46,463 nucleotides of DNA from contig JADHZB010001688.1 in assembly GCA_015657535.1 (NCBI GenBank), forward strand, positions 100,010-146,472, given 5' to 3'. The position numbers were made by a program, and so were the translations under genes. This document shows positions 1 through 8,720 of this stretch, one piece after another. The notes under the pieces are model-generated. The model made no database searches. It was not told the DNA's origin and saw nothing but the letters and a program-made list of their open reading frames with translations. Source of the DNA: Nephromyces sp. MM_2019 (lineage: Eukaryota; Apicomplexa; Aconoidasida; Nephromycida). Each line of letters begins with the position of its first letter. Positions within the stretch are counted from its first letter, which is position 1.

Positions 1-66
1 ACCCTAAACCCTAAACCCTAAACCCTAAACCCTAAACCCTAAACCCTCAATACCCTAAACCCTAAA
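1..66. repeat. Telomere, CCCTAAA repeats
   Basis: Positions 2-43 are six perfect CCCTAAA units, followed by CCCT, a five-base interruption (CAATA, 48-52) and two more perfect units ending at 66. The C-rich strand reads 5' to 3' into the chromosome, as expected at a left end, so this is the terminal tract of a TTTAGGG-type telomere. Only about 65 bases are present, so the tract is probably truncated by assembly. Unique sequence begins at once after it, with no visible subtelomeric satellite. Confidence 0.97.
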
Positions 67-590
67 CTATCGACGGAATGATGGAAATGTTTTTGCTGAT
101 GCTTTTGTCGCGATGAAAAGAGAATAAAAGCGTAAAGTAGCTTTTTTGCATTGACGCGATTGCTTAGAATGGTTACTGGCAAAACACACACACTCTCTAA
201 ACGCACACACACACACACACACTAGCCAAGGGAGAAACCTGGTGAGATATTTTTTTTCCTTTGGTATCAGTTAGACAGCTTTTAAGTTAGTGGCTATTTT
301 ATTATTCAGTTAGCTTACAGGCTGCGAAATTATTCTTGCCGTTTAAGCAGGTTTCACCCATATGCTGTTGCCTTGATTCTTATACCTTATCTTTTGTTGT
401 GGATAGAGGTTCTCTCCTACCTGGTGTATGCATCATAGTATGATGCAGCTGCTATCGAAATTGGTTTGATGTATTTCGTCTTTCTGTGTGCTACCATTGT
501 TGGATGTTTGGTGGGTCTTTTTCGTATTTGTAAGCTTTTGTGCTGCGTAAAAGTAGAGGTATAATGGCCTAGTACTTTCTTGCTTATCAG
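67..590. other. Telomere-adjacent sequence without a defined gene
   Basis: This stretch joins the telomere to the first supported exon. It contains a CA tract at 204-222 and otherwise T-rich sequence. A short segment ending at a GTGAGA donor (about 221-240) can be read T-S-Q-G-R-N-L, which faintly recalls the TSQ motif preceding Walker B in the ATPase family that follows, but it is too short to claim. I found no P-loop (GxxxxGKS/T) codon pattern in any frame. Confidence 0.5.
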
Positions 591-734
591 CAGCCAAAAG
601 TATCACCCAAAAAAGCAGTTTTTAATCATAAAAAGTCTAGTATAGCACAAGCAGTGAAGAAACTGGAAGATACTGATCTTATGAAATATACTGTTGTCTT
701 TTCTAAGTTGTTTAAAGAATCCGATAATTTTGCG
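591..734 (+). CDS. ATPase candidate exon upstream of Walker B
   Basis: Acceptor at 590 (TTATCAG), 48 open codons, donor GTAGGT at 735, phase 0 at both ends. The peptide is Lys-rich and leads into the LDED exon at 889 in phase. It ends K-E-S-D-N-F-A just before V-F-L-D-E-D, where the family normally has a helix ending in a GA-x-LL strand. Assignment to the ATPase rests on phase and position, not on a diagnostic motif. Confidence 0.5.
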
Positions 735-3654
735 GTAGGTATGATAGAGTACTTCAGGAGTTGATATTTCAGGCTCTTGAGAAATTGAGGTTTGGAAAAT
801 CCTGGATAGCTTAGGTTTTATGATTGCAATTTCATCATTCAAAACATTCTCGTGTGTGTGTGTGTGTTGAATTTGGTATGCTTTTTAGGTCTTTTTAGAT
901 GAAGATGATGTTTTTATGGGTGTGCTGCACGAGTTTTTCCCGAGAGACTTTGTGATTCTGCGAAAAAATTGTTTTATGTGGAAGTTTGCCTTCCAGCAGG
1001 CGAAAATCCTAGTTTATGAGCTGCAATCTCGAATTTTCATTTAAGTCTCTCAGCACACACAGAAGTGAAGGTTATCCATGCACTAAGAAGAAGCTATAAG
1101 TGTGTGTGAAAGTTATTAAGCGATTGATAAAAAAACCAAGAGTTGTGAAACGCAGAAATTTCCAAGCGAAAAACTTTGTGTTAACACAAGAATGGAGTTT
1201 TTTTCGTGCATGTGTGTGTGTGTGTGTGTGCATAATCGCTTATTGATCAACCGGAGTTTTATGCTAAAGCTCAACGTCTTGCTGGATTAACTATTTTTTT
1301 TTTTGATGCAAATATTGCGAGCTTCTAACGCACATCACGTTGAGAATCTATTTCCTCAAGTTTTTAGCTGCTTTTATATCTATAGTTTCTGAGAGCAAAT
1401 TTTATCTAAATCGGTATGGCATAAGCCTCTCCAGATTTGATGCATTATCTACTGCTTTAAGAATTATATCCGTCCTTGAGATGCACACAACTCCTATGCA
1501 CACGCAAGTGTTCTTCAGCAAACACACAGCTCCCCGGCACACACATCACCTCCACACACAAAACCTCTTTTGATGCAATTTATTTTTTTTGCTTAATAGT
1601 TTTTTGCTATAATTTTTTCCTTTTTTGCATTCCTTTATGAAGCGTTGTGTAAGGAGCTAGCTGGTTTGCACTAGGAAGAAACTTTTTTTCCAACCTGCTA
1701 AACACACGCACACACACCTTATAAATGAGTAAAGCTTGCTGCTATAGGCTTTTTTCTTTTATATTAATTATAATTTTTTTGCTGTAGATGATAAAGATGA
1801 GCCCATAAAGACGCTTATATCAAGAGGCCTGGCAATGTATAAAGATTTTGGCGTTTCGATAGTTTTGGTTGCCGGGAGCTGTGGTGATTGGTTTGATATT
1901 GCCCATACTGTGCTACAGATGAAGGATTACCTGCCGTATGATGTGACTGAAAAAGCAAAAAATATTAAGCGAAACTTCCCCGTGGAGATGATAGAGATGC
2001 TCAACAAGATGGTAGGCTCTAGAAATTTGAAGTTTATGGTGATTAAAGCATAGCTTTTTACTAGATTCAAAAACTCTACAGTGTGTGTTTGATAATATGT
2101 TTAAAAAAACCTAGACCGAGCAAGTGACTGAGTTTTTTCAAGAATTAGAGTCGCAGCTACTTTTCTTTCATATTAAACTTAAACTGCCCGTTGAAATGAT
2201 GCTGATGCTCAATAAGACGGTAGATTCTGCGTTTTGAAATTTCTGGAGGTTTTTGGTTGAATTTTTTTGCGCTTTTTGTGGTTCAATATGATGATCAGTA
2301 AGTGGATTATATATTTTGTAAAATCTAAAAAACTTTATTTTTAGATAAAGGGTTTAGGGTTTGGGGTTTTTTCTTTTTTTTGCCTAATACGAGCTCTTTA
2401 CACCAAAGCATGGTAAAAAATGTTTTAACTATACACTGACTCTTAAGGATTCCTATATATTTGTGCTTTTTTCAGATTATATTTTGTATGGTGTGCGTGC
2501 GTATTCACCATTTTTCTTGTACTGATGATTAGTACAATGCTGGCGCACAAGTGCTTTTTGTCTGCTCTCGCGATTAACATATGTCAAATACAGAGAAATA
2601 TTTTTGTGCGTGAGAAGAAGCGAAGGCTGCTGATCAAGGCTTAGATCTTTTTTTATTTATTGGATGGCACCTGCAGCCAGCTCAAATTCTATTCTCTAGG
2701 CTCGCTACTCAGCTGTTTTTCTCGTATTTGTTTATATTCTTTTGCAGTTGAAACCAAACGAAGAAGAGGATTCCTTTGGAGTTCAATACAACCGTATAGT
2801 ACGAATAGGTATTTGTCTTGAAAAAAGTAACAATAAACGTGTGTTTTAAGGGCTCTGCTTCCAATCCCTTTTCGCTTTTATATTGAGTTTTTCTGATTTT
2901 AAATCTTTCAGGAAGACTCAGCGACCATCGAGCTCCAAAGACTATGCAGAACAGAATAGATTTCGAGAATGATTCTATCGACTTGACCGGCATTGAGCAG
3001 CTTGTTGAGCACTCCCAAGTGGTAGCTATTAGCGAAGCCATCCAATTCATGAGTAGGAATGGGCTGAGTGCAGCTTCTAATCGTACCCTGTGAGTTTTTT
3101 TCCATACATTTACCAGAGGCTTATGTAATAGGTACTGCTATTTCATCTTCAAGCTGGTGCTGCAGTTGTGATAGCTTTTCAGAATGCAAATTTCTCATCT
3201 TTTAATGAGAGAATGGAAGATATCCACAGATTGATAATAGGTGCACCATTGGCTAGTTTTTTAACCTTATCTTGATAGACCATGTTTATATGCTACTCCT
3301 AGAATATACATAATCTTGGTACTTCTGGCTATTCTTGAAGCTATGAAAGAATAGTTAAATTTATGCACCTGAAGAGCTGGAGCTAATCTTTTAATGATTT
3401 TTGTATAGTATCTTCACGAGCTTCTATCAGCTTGTTATATGTGTGTGGACGCTTTCTTAAGAAGTCTTTTCGTGTGGTTCTATTTATTTGCTCTCTCTAA
3501 TTTGTGTTTTTCTGATTGCATTGCATGAAAATTGGAAATTTGAATTTGAAAGGTGATTGTAATTGCTTTCCATTGGGCTCTAATTCTCAGGAGCCTGAAG
3601 CAGCTTTTAGATAATTTGGTATCCTTTATGTGGTCTGAACAAGAAGATGGTTAG
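591..3654 (+). CDS. Predicted ABC-class ATPase, 5'-truncated, multi-exon
   Basis: Exons that fit by splice site and phase: 591-734, 889-919 (possibly longer), 1788-2011, optional 2157-2219, 2748-2808, 2912-3089, 3591-3654. The second exon reads V-F-L-D-E-D, matching the Walker B region (LLIDED) of the PF09818/DUF2791 predicted ATPases. The third carries D-K-D-E-P-I, then V-L-V-A-G-S-C-G-D-W-F-D and P-Y-D-V-T-E-K-A, close to the family's DKEPI, GGSGDYFD and PYDVTEEA blocks. The exon at 2912 has I-D-L-T-G-I-E-Q-L-V, the family's C-terminal signature. The family is recalled from knowledge, not searched. The N-terminal domain and P-loop are not visible, so with the telomere under 600 bases upstream the gene is probably truncated. 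Whether it is transcribed is unknown; it could be a decaying copy. Cellular role is not established. Confidence 0.72.
852..866. repeat. (GT)n microsatellite
   Basis: Short pure GT run in the intron between the exons at 591-734 and 889. Confidence 0.9.
1211..1230. repeat. (TG)10 microsatellite
   Basis: Pure TG run within the long intron upstream of the exon at 1788. Confidence 0.95.
1788..2011 (+). CDS. ATPase core exon (DKEPI, GSCGDWFD, PYDVTEKA)
   Basis: Acceptor TGTAG at 1783-1787, phase 1; donor GTAGGC at 2012, phase 0. This exon gives the clearest family match in the gene: D-D-K-D-E-P-I near the start, then V-S-I-V-L-V-A-G-S-C-G-D-W-F-D and Y-L-P-Y-D-V-T-E-K-A. One change from the usual GGSGDYFD is the Cys in place of Ser. 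The reading frame stays open past the donor to a stop at 2053, so intron retention would give a short C-terminus. Confidence 0.75.
2157..2219 (+). CDS. Tandem partial duplicate of the preceding ATPase exon
   Basis: A 21-codon segment between an acceptor (TCGCAG, 2151-2156) and a donor (GTAGAT, 2220), phase 0 at both ends. Its last 17 codons align with the end of the exon that stops at 2011: P-V-E-M-M-L-M-L-N-K-T against P-V-E-M-I-E-M-L-N-K-M, with several differences at third codon positions. Similarity continues about 25 bases past both donors. It could be an added cassette exon or a decaying copy. Confidence 0.5.
2348..2367. repeat. Interstitial telomere-like repeat, inverted
   Basis: About three TTTAGGG-type units (AAAGGGTTTAGGGTTTGGGG) lie on the plus strand, opposite in orientation to the terminal tract. 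They sit in the intron before the exon at 2748. Confidence 0.7.
2748..2808 (+). CDS. ATPase exon, linker before C-terminal motif
   Basis: Acceptor TTTTGCAG at 2740-2747, donor GTATTT at 2809, phase 0 to phase 1. In the phase-consistent frame it reads L-K-P-N-E-E-E-D-S-F-G and ends V-R-I-G with the next exon. This fits the charged linker before the family's IDL motif. The other open frame breaks phase with the next exon. Confidence 0.6.
2912..3089 (+). CDS. ATPase C-terminal signature exon (IDLTGIEQLV)
   Basis: Acceptor TTTCAG at 2906-2911, donor GTGAGT at 3090, phase 1 to phase 2. It encodes I-D-L-T-G-I-E-Q-L-V followed by V-V-A-I-S-E-A-I-Q-F-M, matching the helix that closes PF09818-type proteins. 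Without splicing, a TGA follows at once. Confidence 0.75.
3591..3654 (+). CDS. ATPase last exon and stop
   Basis: Acceptor TTCTCAG at 3584-3590. The single G completes the Leu codon split by the previous donor, then S-L-K-Q-L-L-D-N-L and a short tail to TAG at 3652-3654. Family members end in a similar R-T-L-x-x-x-L-D helix. Phase and motif agree. Confidence 0.65.
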
Positions 3655-5760
3655 TTTGCTGCTTCTTGGCGATTTTCAGTATTTGTTCCTTTGCAATCCA
3701 AATAGTTTTAGTTGTTGTATATTTGCTATTTTTAACTGGAGCAGTGGTTTGAGAAGTTTTCCTGTTTTTTTTATTAATATATTTTGTATGGCTTTTCTTA
3801 TGGTTAGCTTAGAATTGAAGCTCCAATCTTTCTATGTGTGGTATTTTCAGGGTTTGGTTGTTTGTTAGCTCATTGCTATATATCTGCCGGATGTTTGATA
3901 TCGAAGTTTTATTCTTAAAATTTTCTTGCTTTTATACTCTGCTAATGGGTTGGAATACGATTCTCACTATGCATGAATTATGTATCTGGTCGCCAAATTT
4001 GTTTCCTGATAGGATACCGTGGAATTCATCGGATGGCTATGTTACCAACTAGGCAGGTACGGTCGGCAGAGAAATCATATTTTTTATTGTTCCTTAATGC
4101 ATTCTCGGTAGAGCATTCCATGGCTTCTTTGACACCCAAGAATGTGGTTTGCGTAGTTGAGAATATTCTTCTAATGTTATGAAATTATTAGCTGATTTTT
4201 CTCACTTCTTCTTTTGGTTTCTTCTTAGGGACTTATGTCTTATCCTAGGCTAATTGAGGTATTTTTAATTTTTTCCGGATTCATGAAATTCTTGCGAAAT
4301 TACAACTTCACAACCTGCGCGTGCATATGCTAATTCTTTGATTTTATCTTGCATATTTCATGTGCTGCGATCCCTTTTGTTACGTGTGTGTTACTGTGGT
4401 AGCTATAATTACAGCGCTTTCTTATATAGTCGCTATTAAAAGCTTGTTAAATTTTTCAATAAATATTTGCTTGTTATAATGCTTTACTGTTTAATAGATT
4501 GGAGCTTGTATCAATCGGATGAGACACCTTAAAGTGATTGGGAGAAATCCTAGGGAATAGCTGGTTTCTATGGTGCCATAAGAAGTTACAACGCTTTTCT
4601 GCTAGAAATTCCACTTAACTGTTGTTGCATGTTTCACGCTGTATCATTCCAAATTAACACCCTGAAGTTGAAAATAATGGGATTCGAATTTTGGAACCAT
4701 GCATATACAGAGAAAAAAAGCGTTTACAGTAACTTAGATCTCTACAAATTAAAGGCTGCTATTGCTGAGGTCTTTTTCGATTGATCTACTAGCTACAAAT
4801 TTTAAGAAGAAAAAATTGAAAAAAACTAAGCAAGCGCTTAATCATTGGTAAAAGACAGTAAAGTCTGCCGAAAATTTTTCTTTCGAGCTTCCCAGTTGCT
4901 CTTATACTTGTGCACGTATTCCGCATAAAGAAATCCCTTGCTTTTGCAGATTGCATCTTCTGCTTACTTCTATACCTAAGTCAGACCCTCGCTTTAAATG
5001 ATGTGTTTCAAAAGTATTGAAATTTTGCTTCTTTTTTCAAAAAGATTAAAGCTTGGAAGAATTTTTATACAGAATTTTGTACCAATCTTTTGGGTTGGTG
5101 CTGCTTTTTGTGGTGTCTGCCGCTGTCATAAAGTGATTGTAACCCTCCAAACTACACAAAAATGTGAGCAAAATTTCAACGCATTCTTATCTAATTTATT
5201 GCAATACTACACGAGTGGGCCCCCCTATAGTAATGGCTGCCTACCAACTTTAGGGCGGCGGCTTTCAATTAGAGGTAGCCCGTATCCATTTTTCAATCGC
5301 CTACCGTTTTAGCTAAGCCCGAATTTGTTTGCTTCATATCTAGCATCTGGCTCTACTATATGAAGCTAGGCTTATCGATGATGTTCTTGGCGTACTTATT
5401 AGAATTTTTAGCTGTCCTTGTTTGATAGCTGCATTATATCGTCGCTCTATTACTCAATATTTGCTAGAAATTTTTCGGTGTGTTTGCTTGTTAAGAGTTA
5501 TATTCAAGTATTTGAAAAAAATCCAGGGACTTGAGAGATTTGCATTATCCAAAGAGGCTGCCATAGCTAACGAGCGATGAATAAGTTTATTAGAATTTAC
5601 TTTAAGGATATTCAGTGGAAGTCCAATTAGCGCTTTTAGAATCTGCTTACCTTTGAAGCACTCCACTTGATCGGGCGGCATGTTTTAACTTCTAGCTGAC
5701 ACAATGCAATAGGTCAAAGATGCAAGCGCCCAAAGGGCCCATTAATTCTGTTTGGAAATA
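3655..5760. other. Convergent intergenic region
   Basis: T-rich sequence between the 3' ends of the plus-strand ATPase and the minus-strand gene ending at 5761. Open frames of 65-104 codons occur (for example 4998-5312, plus), but their composition is hydrophobic and T-driven and they lack motifs. No terminator or RNA gene was recognised. Confidence 0.5.
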
Positions 5761-5924
5761 TTACCTCTCTGCCTCGCTTTTCTTGGCAGCTTTCTCACGT
5801 GTTTGCAAATCCTTTTTGGCTAATTTCAATAGGCGCTTTTGAATAGAAATTTCACGCTTAAGCCGTTGCTTTTCTTGCTCAAGATACTGCGATTGATAAG
5901 CATCTCCAAAAAGTAAACCAACTC
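5761..5924 (-). CDS. Terminal coiled-coil exon of the unrecognised gene
   Basis: Acceptor GCTTGCAG just above 5924. It encodes V-G-L-L-F-G-D-A-Y, then about 40 residues rich in Glu, Lys, Arg and Gln with heptad-like Leu spacing, ending S-E-A-E-R and TAA. Frame and composition mark it clearly as coding on the minus strand. Confidence 0.75.
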
Positions 5925-7804
5925 CTGCAAGCAATTCATGAGACGCGATACAAGCGGTCTCGCATTTGCGCGCTTAGTATACTGGAAATCATTTTTGTTA
6001 TGAAATCCCGAGCAATGCTATGAACTTGCCTTTTTCTGCTATCTTCTGCTTATCTTCAATATCTTTTATAGCGGACTGAACAGGCAGCTGCTGAGTTTGG
6101 TAACTTTTAGATATGATACACTTAAGCATACTTCCTCTTCCTTTTGATGTGAAAGAGCTGAAAAACGAGGCGAACTATAATCAATAGCGGGATAACAGCC
6201 CTCATTTAGAGCTCTAAAATACTCCTATTGCTAAGCGTTAGTAATCTTGAAAGAACGAGTGAATTTGAAGTCTGCTTCTAGTATGAACACCCATTTTTTA
6301 AAATATAGATACAAGTAATTTTGAATTGTGCTGAAATTATGATAGCAATTCTTCCAGTGCATGTACTATCTCATATTGCCTTTAACTCATTAAAAGGGTA
6401 ATAAGGGAAGCAACGTAAATTATTTGATGTTGCATAGTGTTTTATATTACCGCAAGGAGTCTTGGAACCATTCGAAACATCGGAAGCTCCTTGGGCCAAA
6501 TCACTGTCTTGCAAGCTTTTCCTGTCAGTGCAATAAAAAAAAGACAAGACTATCACTCGAGATAGCATATCGTATCGGTTTGACTGCGTAGCAATAGTTA
6601 TTTTAAACCTCTGGTAATTCCTCAGGCATGCAAGTGATTTAGAAATGGTGTTTATGACATTTCACGCAGCGTAACTTAGGAATCAATAATTCGAGCAAAG
6701 AACTACTTAATTTTTTGTTTTGGTGGCTTATTTTCTGAAGCTCATTTCCAATCTGGAAATTGCAAAATATGCGTCTGATGGTCCCAAAGGGCCGACTTGG
6801 AATCCTTGTTTTAAAATCACCTAGAGACTGCCCAAAGTTTCAGAGAGCTCATCAGGGTGCCACGTGGTTTTCTAAGAGCGCTTGTGGAAAGAACTGAATC
6901 TTTCGTTTTATAATTGGTGCAGCGTGTACTTTCTAGTGTAGCTTTACGTGTGGTTGCTAGCTGCAGTTAGCATATGCCTTTTTTTATCTATAATGTCTTG
7001 AAGAAAGAAGCTACGCCTCCACATGTGGAAAAAAATTGCTCCATCTAAAGTCAGCCATGAAGTTCGGGTAGACGGGAAATTTGCAATGCTCTGCAGCGAC
7101 AACACTCTTATGCGATGTGGCATAACTTACATCCATAGCGAAGCTACAATCAAGAAGCTGTCTACGTGAGTATATTAATAAAGCTTTCAATTCAAGGCGA
7201 CAGACACCGAAAGTGTACGTATCGTACTGAACATAATACATAGCAAAAAAGACTTCAGCCAGCGCACTCTTGTTTGTTTACCATATAAAATGGGTAGAAA
7301 GTATGTCAGGCTCACATAGTGAAATCTTTAGTAGGGGAATACTTGACGCTGTAAATCCCGGCAGTACTTGCGACATCTGAAATAGAGTTATTCGTTTTGA
7401 GCTTTAGTAATAATCGGAAGTTGCATGAATTTTCGTGTGAAAAAGATTTTCAAATCAAGAATACCGGGAAGCTGGGTGGCGATCCTGCGTATTTTCATAG
7501 AAAGAGCAGCTATATTCTGGAAAGGGTCTGTCTTTCGAGCCTCTTGAGTTTTTCCTAATGCCATTAGTAACTTGAAGAGTGTAATTAAGGCATGGAACAA
7601 AATGCGCAGTAATTGCAAGCTCTCAGGATGGTGCATGGGATTTTTTCGACTCAAACTTAAATTTACGAACAAACTTTTTGAAAAAGTAACGTAATGATGC
7701 AGCAGAGTAGTCATAATTTCATAATTGACCGGCTTTGATTGCAGCTTATCCGTAGTTAAATCAGTTTTTACAAATAATATTGTGTAATGAACAACTGAAG
7801 ACAC
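5761..7804 (-). CDS. Unrecognised multi-exon protein with coiled-coil C-terminus
   Basis: Minus-strand model, 5' to 3': 7804(or later)-7465, 7376-7316, 7266-7131, 6752-6707, 6521-6451, 6224-6132, 6090-6030, 5924-5761 (stop TAA 5763-5761). Intron phases agree at every junction (1, 2, 0, 1, 0, 0, 1). The N-terminal exon is helical (for example L-L-R-I-L-F-H-A-L-I-T-L-F-K-L-L). The middle reads W-P-K-E-L-P-M-F-R-M-V-P-R-L-L. The C-terminus is a Lys/Glu/Arg-rich helix after V-G-L-L-F-G-D-A-Y. The true start is unclear: the ATG near 7714 gives M-T-T-L-L-H-H, but an upstream exon is possible. I recognise no family. The predicted character is an all-helical, probably soluble protein of at least 290 residues. 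Confidence 0.6.
5925..6029 (-). other. Probable GC-AG intron
   Basis: The exon at 6030-6090 ends AAAAAG and is followed by GCAAGT, the usual extended consensus of GC donors. The acceptor is TTGCAG at 5925. Phase 1 on both sides joins K-I-A-E-K to G-V-G-L-L-F, and no GT donor in reach keeps the frame. Confidence 0.55.
6091..6131 (-). other. Short intron, about 41 nt
   Basis: Donor GTATGC after K-E-E-E and acceptor ACTCAG before Q-Q-L-P. Reading through gives a stop after about 20 codons, whereas removing 41 nt restores a charged helical frame that continues in phase. Using the next AG makes it 44 nt. Confidence 0.45.
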
Positions 7805-8272
7805 TCGTACCTATTCAAATAAATAACTATATACTTTCCTCAGTTTTCTTAGAAACCTAAGTAACCCTTTAACGAGATACTGCTAATGTAGGAACCCGTT
7901 TATTGCAACCTTGAGAACACTCATTACCACGCTTTCATCACAAGCTGCAATCATCTGCTACTATTTTTAATCCTACGAAGATAGATACCAGGATCACCGA
8001 AAGCTAACTGACTAGGGTGAGCCCCAAAATATATGGCTGTAAATGTGGTCCATGCAGCTTAAGTATCACCTGTTACAAGGCTGACATGTTGACTCACGAT
8101 GGTAATACCTATATACCGGGGTACAATAAAAGCTCAACGCTTAAAAACTGTAAAATCCTATAGATTTCGGACTAAAAAGCCATGACATACTTCGGCAGCT
8201 CCTTATGTAAACTAACGAAATTTTTATAATAGCCTCTACCCAACGTGCTACTTTTTATCTTAGACAATAAAA
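7805..8272. other. Spacer between minus-strand coding segments
   Basis: No convincing exon on either strand. It may hold the promoter of the gene below it or an intron joining it to 8273-8698. Confidence 0.4.
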
Positions 8273-8698
8273 TTAAATATGAACTTCAGTCCACAAATAT
8301 TCCCAAGCAAGGGGGCTAGTATCAAGCGGTATCGTACTACCTGCGGGTTCGCTTGGTTCGCTGTCAGTTGGGGAAGGAGTCACGCCAACAAGCTGCTGGG
8401 GAGCAGGCATCATAGCAAGGGAAGGATTATACGTTTTCGGGACTCCTAAAGCTGGAGCAAAATATCTTTGAGCCGCCATGCCTAGAAAATTACCCAAAGG
8501 TTGCAGAATCCCGGGTGCTACGCCAGTGACTGCTGGAAGAGGTGGTGGGGCGTTAAGTGTAGCATCTTGCTTGATTGCACCTGCAGTTGCAACCTTCAAT
8601 CCGGAGGCAGGCAAATTGTGGTGCCGTGCAGCAAAGATGAGCAAAATGACATTTGGTAAAAAATTTGACGTTGATTTACGAAAAGAGCTGGAAAGCAT
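8273..8698 (-). CDS. Pro/Ala/Thr-rich protein or exon
   Basis: A 141-codon frame from ATG at 8698 to TAA at 8273, GC-richer than its surroundings. The first third has an L-P-N-V-I-L-L-I-F-A-A-R hydrophobic stretch. The rest is low-complexity Pro/Ala/Gly/Thr (P-P-P-L-P-A-V-T-G-V-A-P-G) and ends W-E-Y-L-W-T-E-V-H-I. A splice acceptor (ACTGCAG) just above 8580 could make only 8273-8580 coding, in phase 1. An 80-codon plus-strand frame (8478-8720) covers the same bases and ends near a GTAAGT. I prefer the minus strand because its frame is longer, the composition is typical of a disordered region and the neighbouring gene is on the same strand. No family recognised. Confidence 0.45.
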   Translation of the reverse strand: MLSSSFRKSTSNFLPNVILLIFAARHHNLPASGLKVATAGAIKQDATLNAPPPLPAVTGVAPGILQPLGNFLGMAAQRYFAPALGVPKTYNPSLAMMPAPQQLVGVTPSPTDSEPSEPAGSTIPLDTSPLAWEYLWTEVHI

Positions 8699-8720
8699 GG
8701 TTATTGTAAGTAGTACATAG

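Noticed and set aside
4500..4620. String resembling a piece of large-subunit rRNA (AATAGCTGGTTT)
   Set aside because: The match is about a dozen bases with no supporting flanking rRNA sequence or structure.
4998..5312. 104-codon plus-strand frame
   Set aside because: T-rich hydrophobic start, no motif, no convincing splice partners; lies in a convergent intergenic region.
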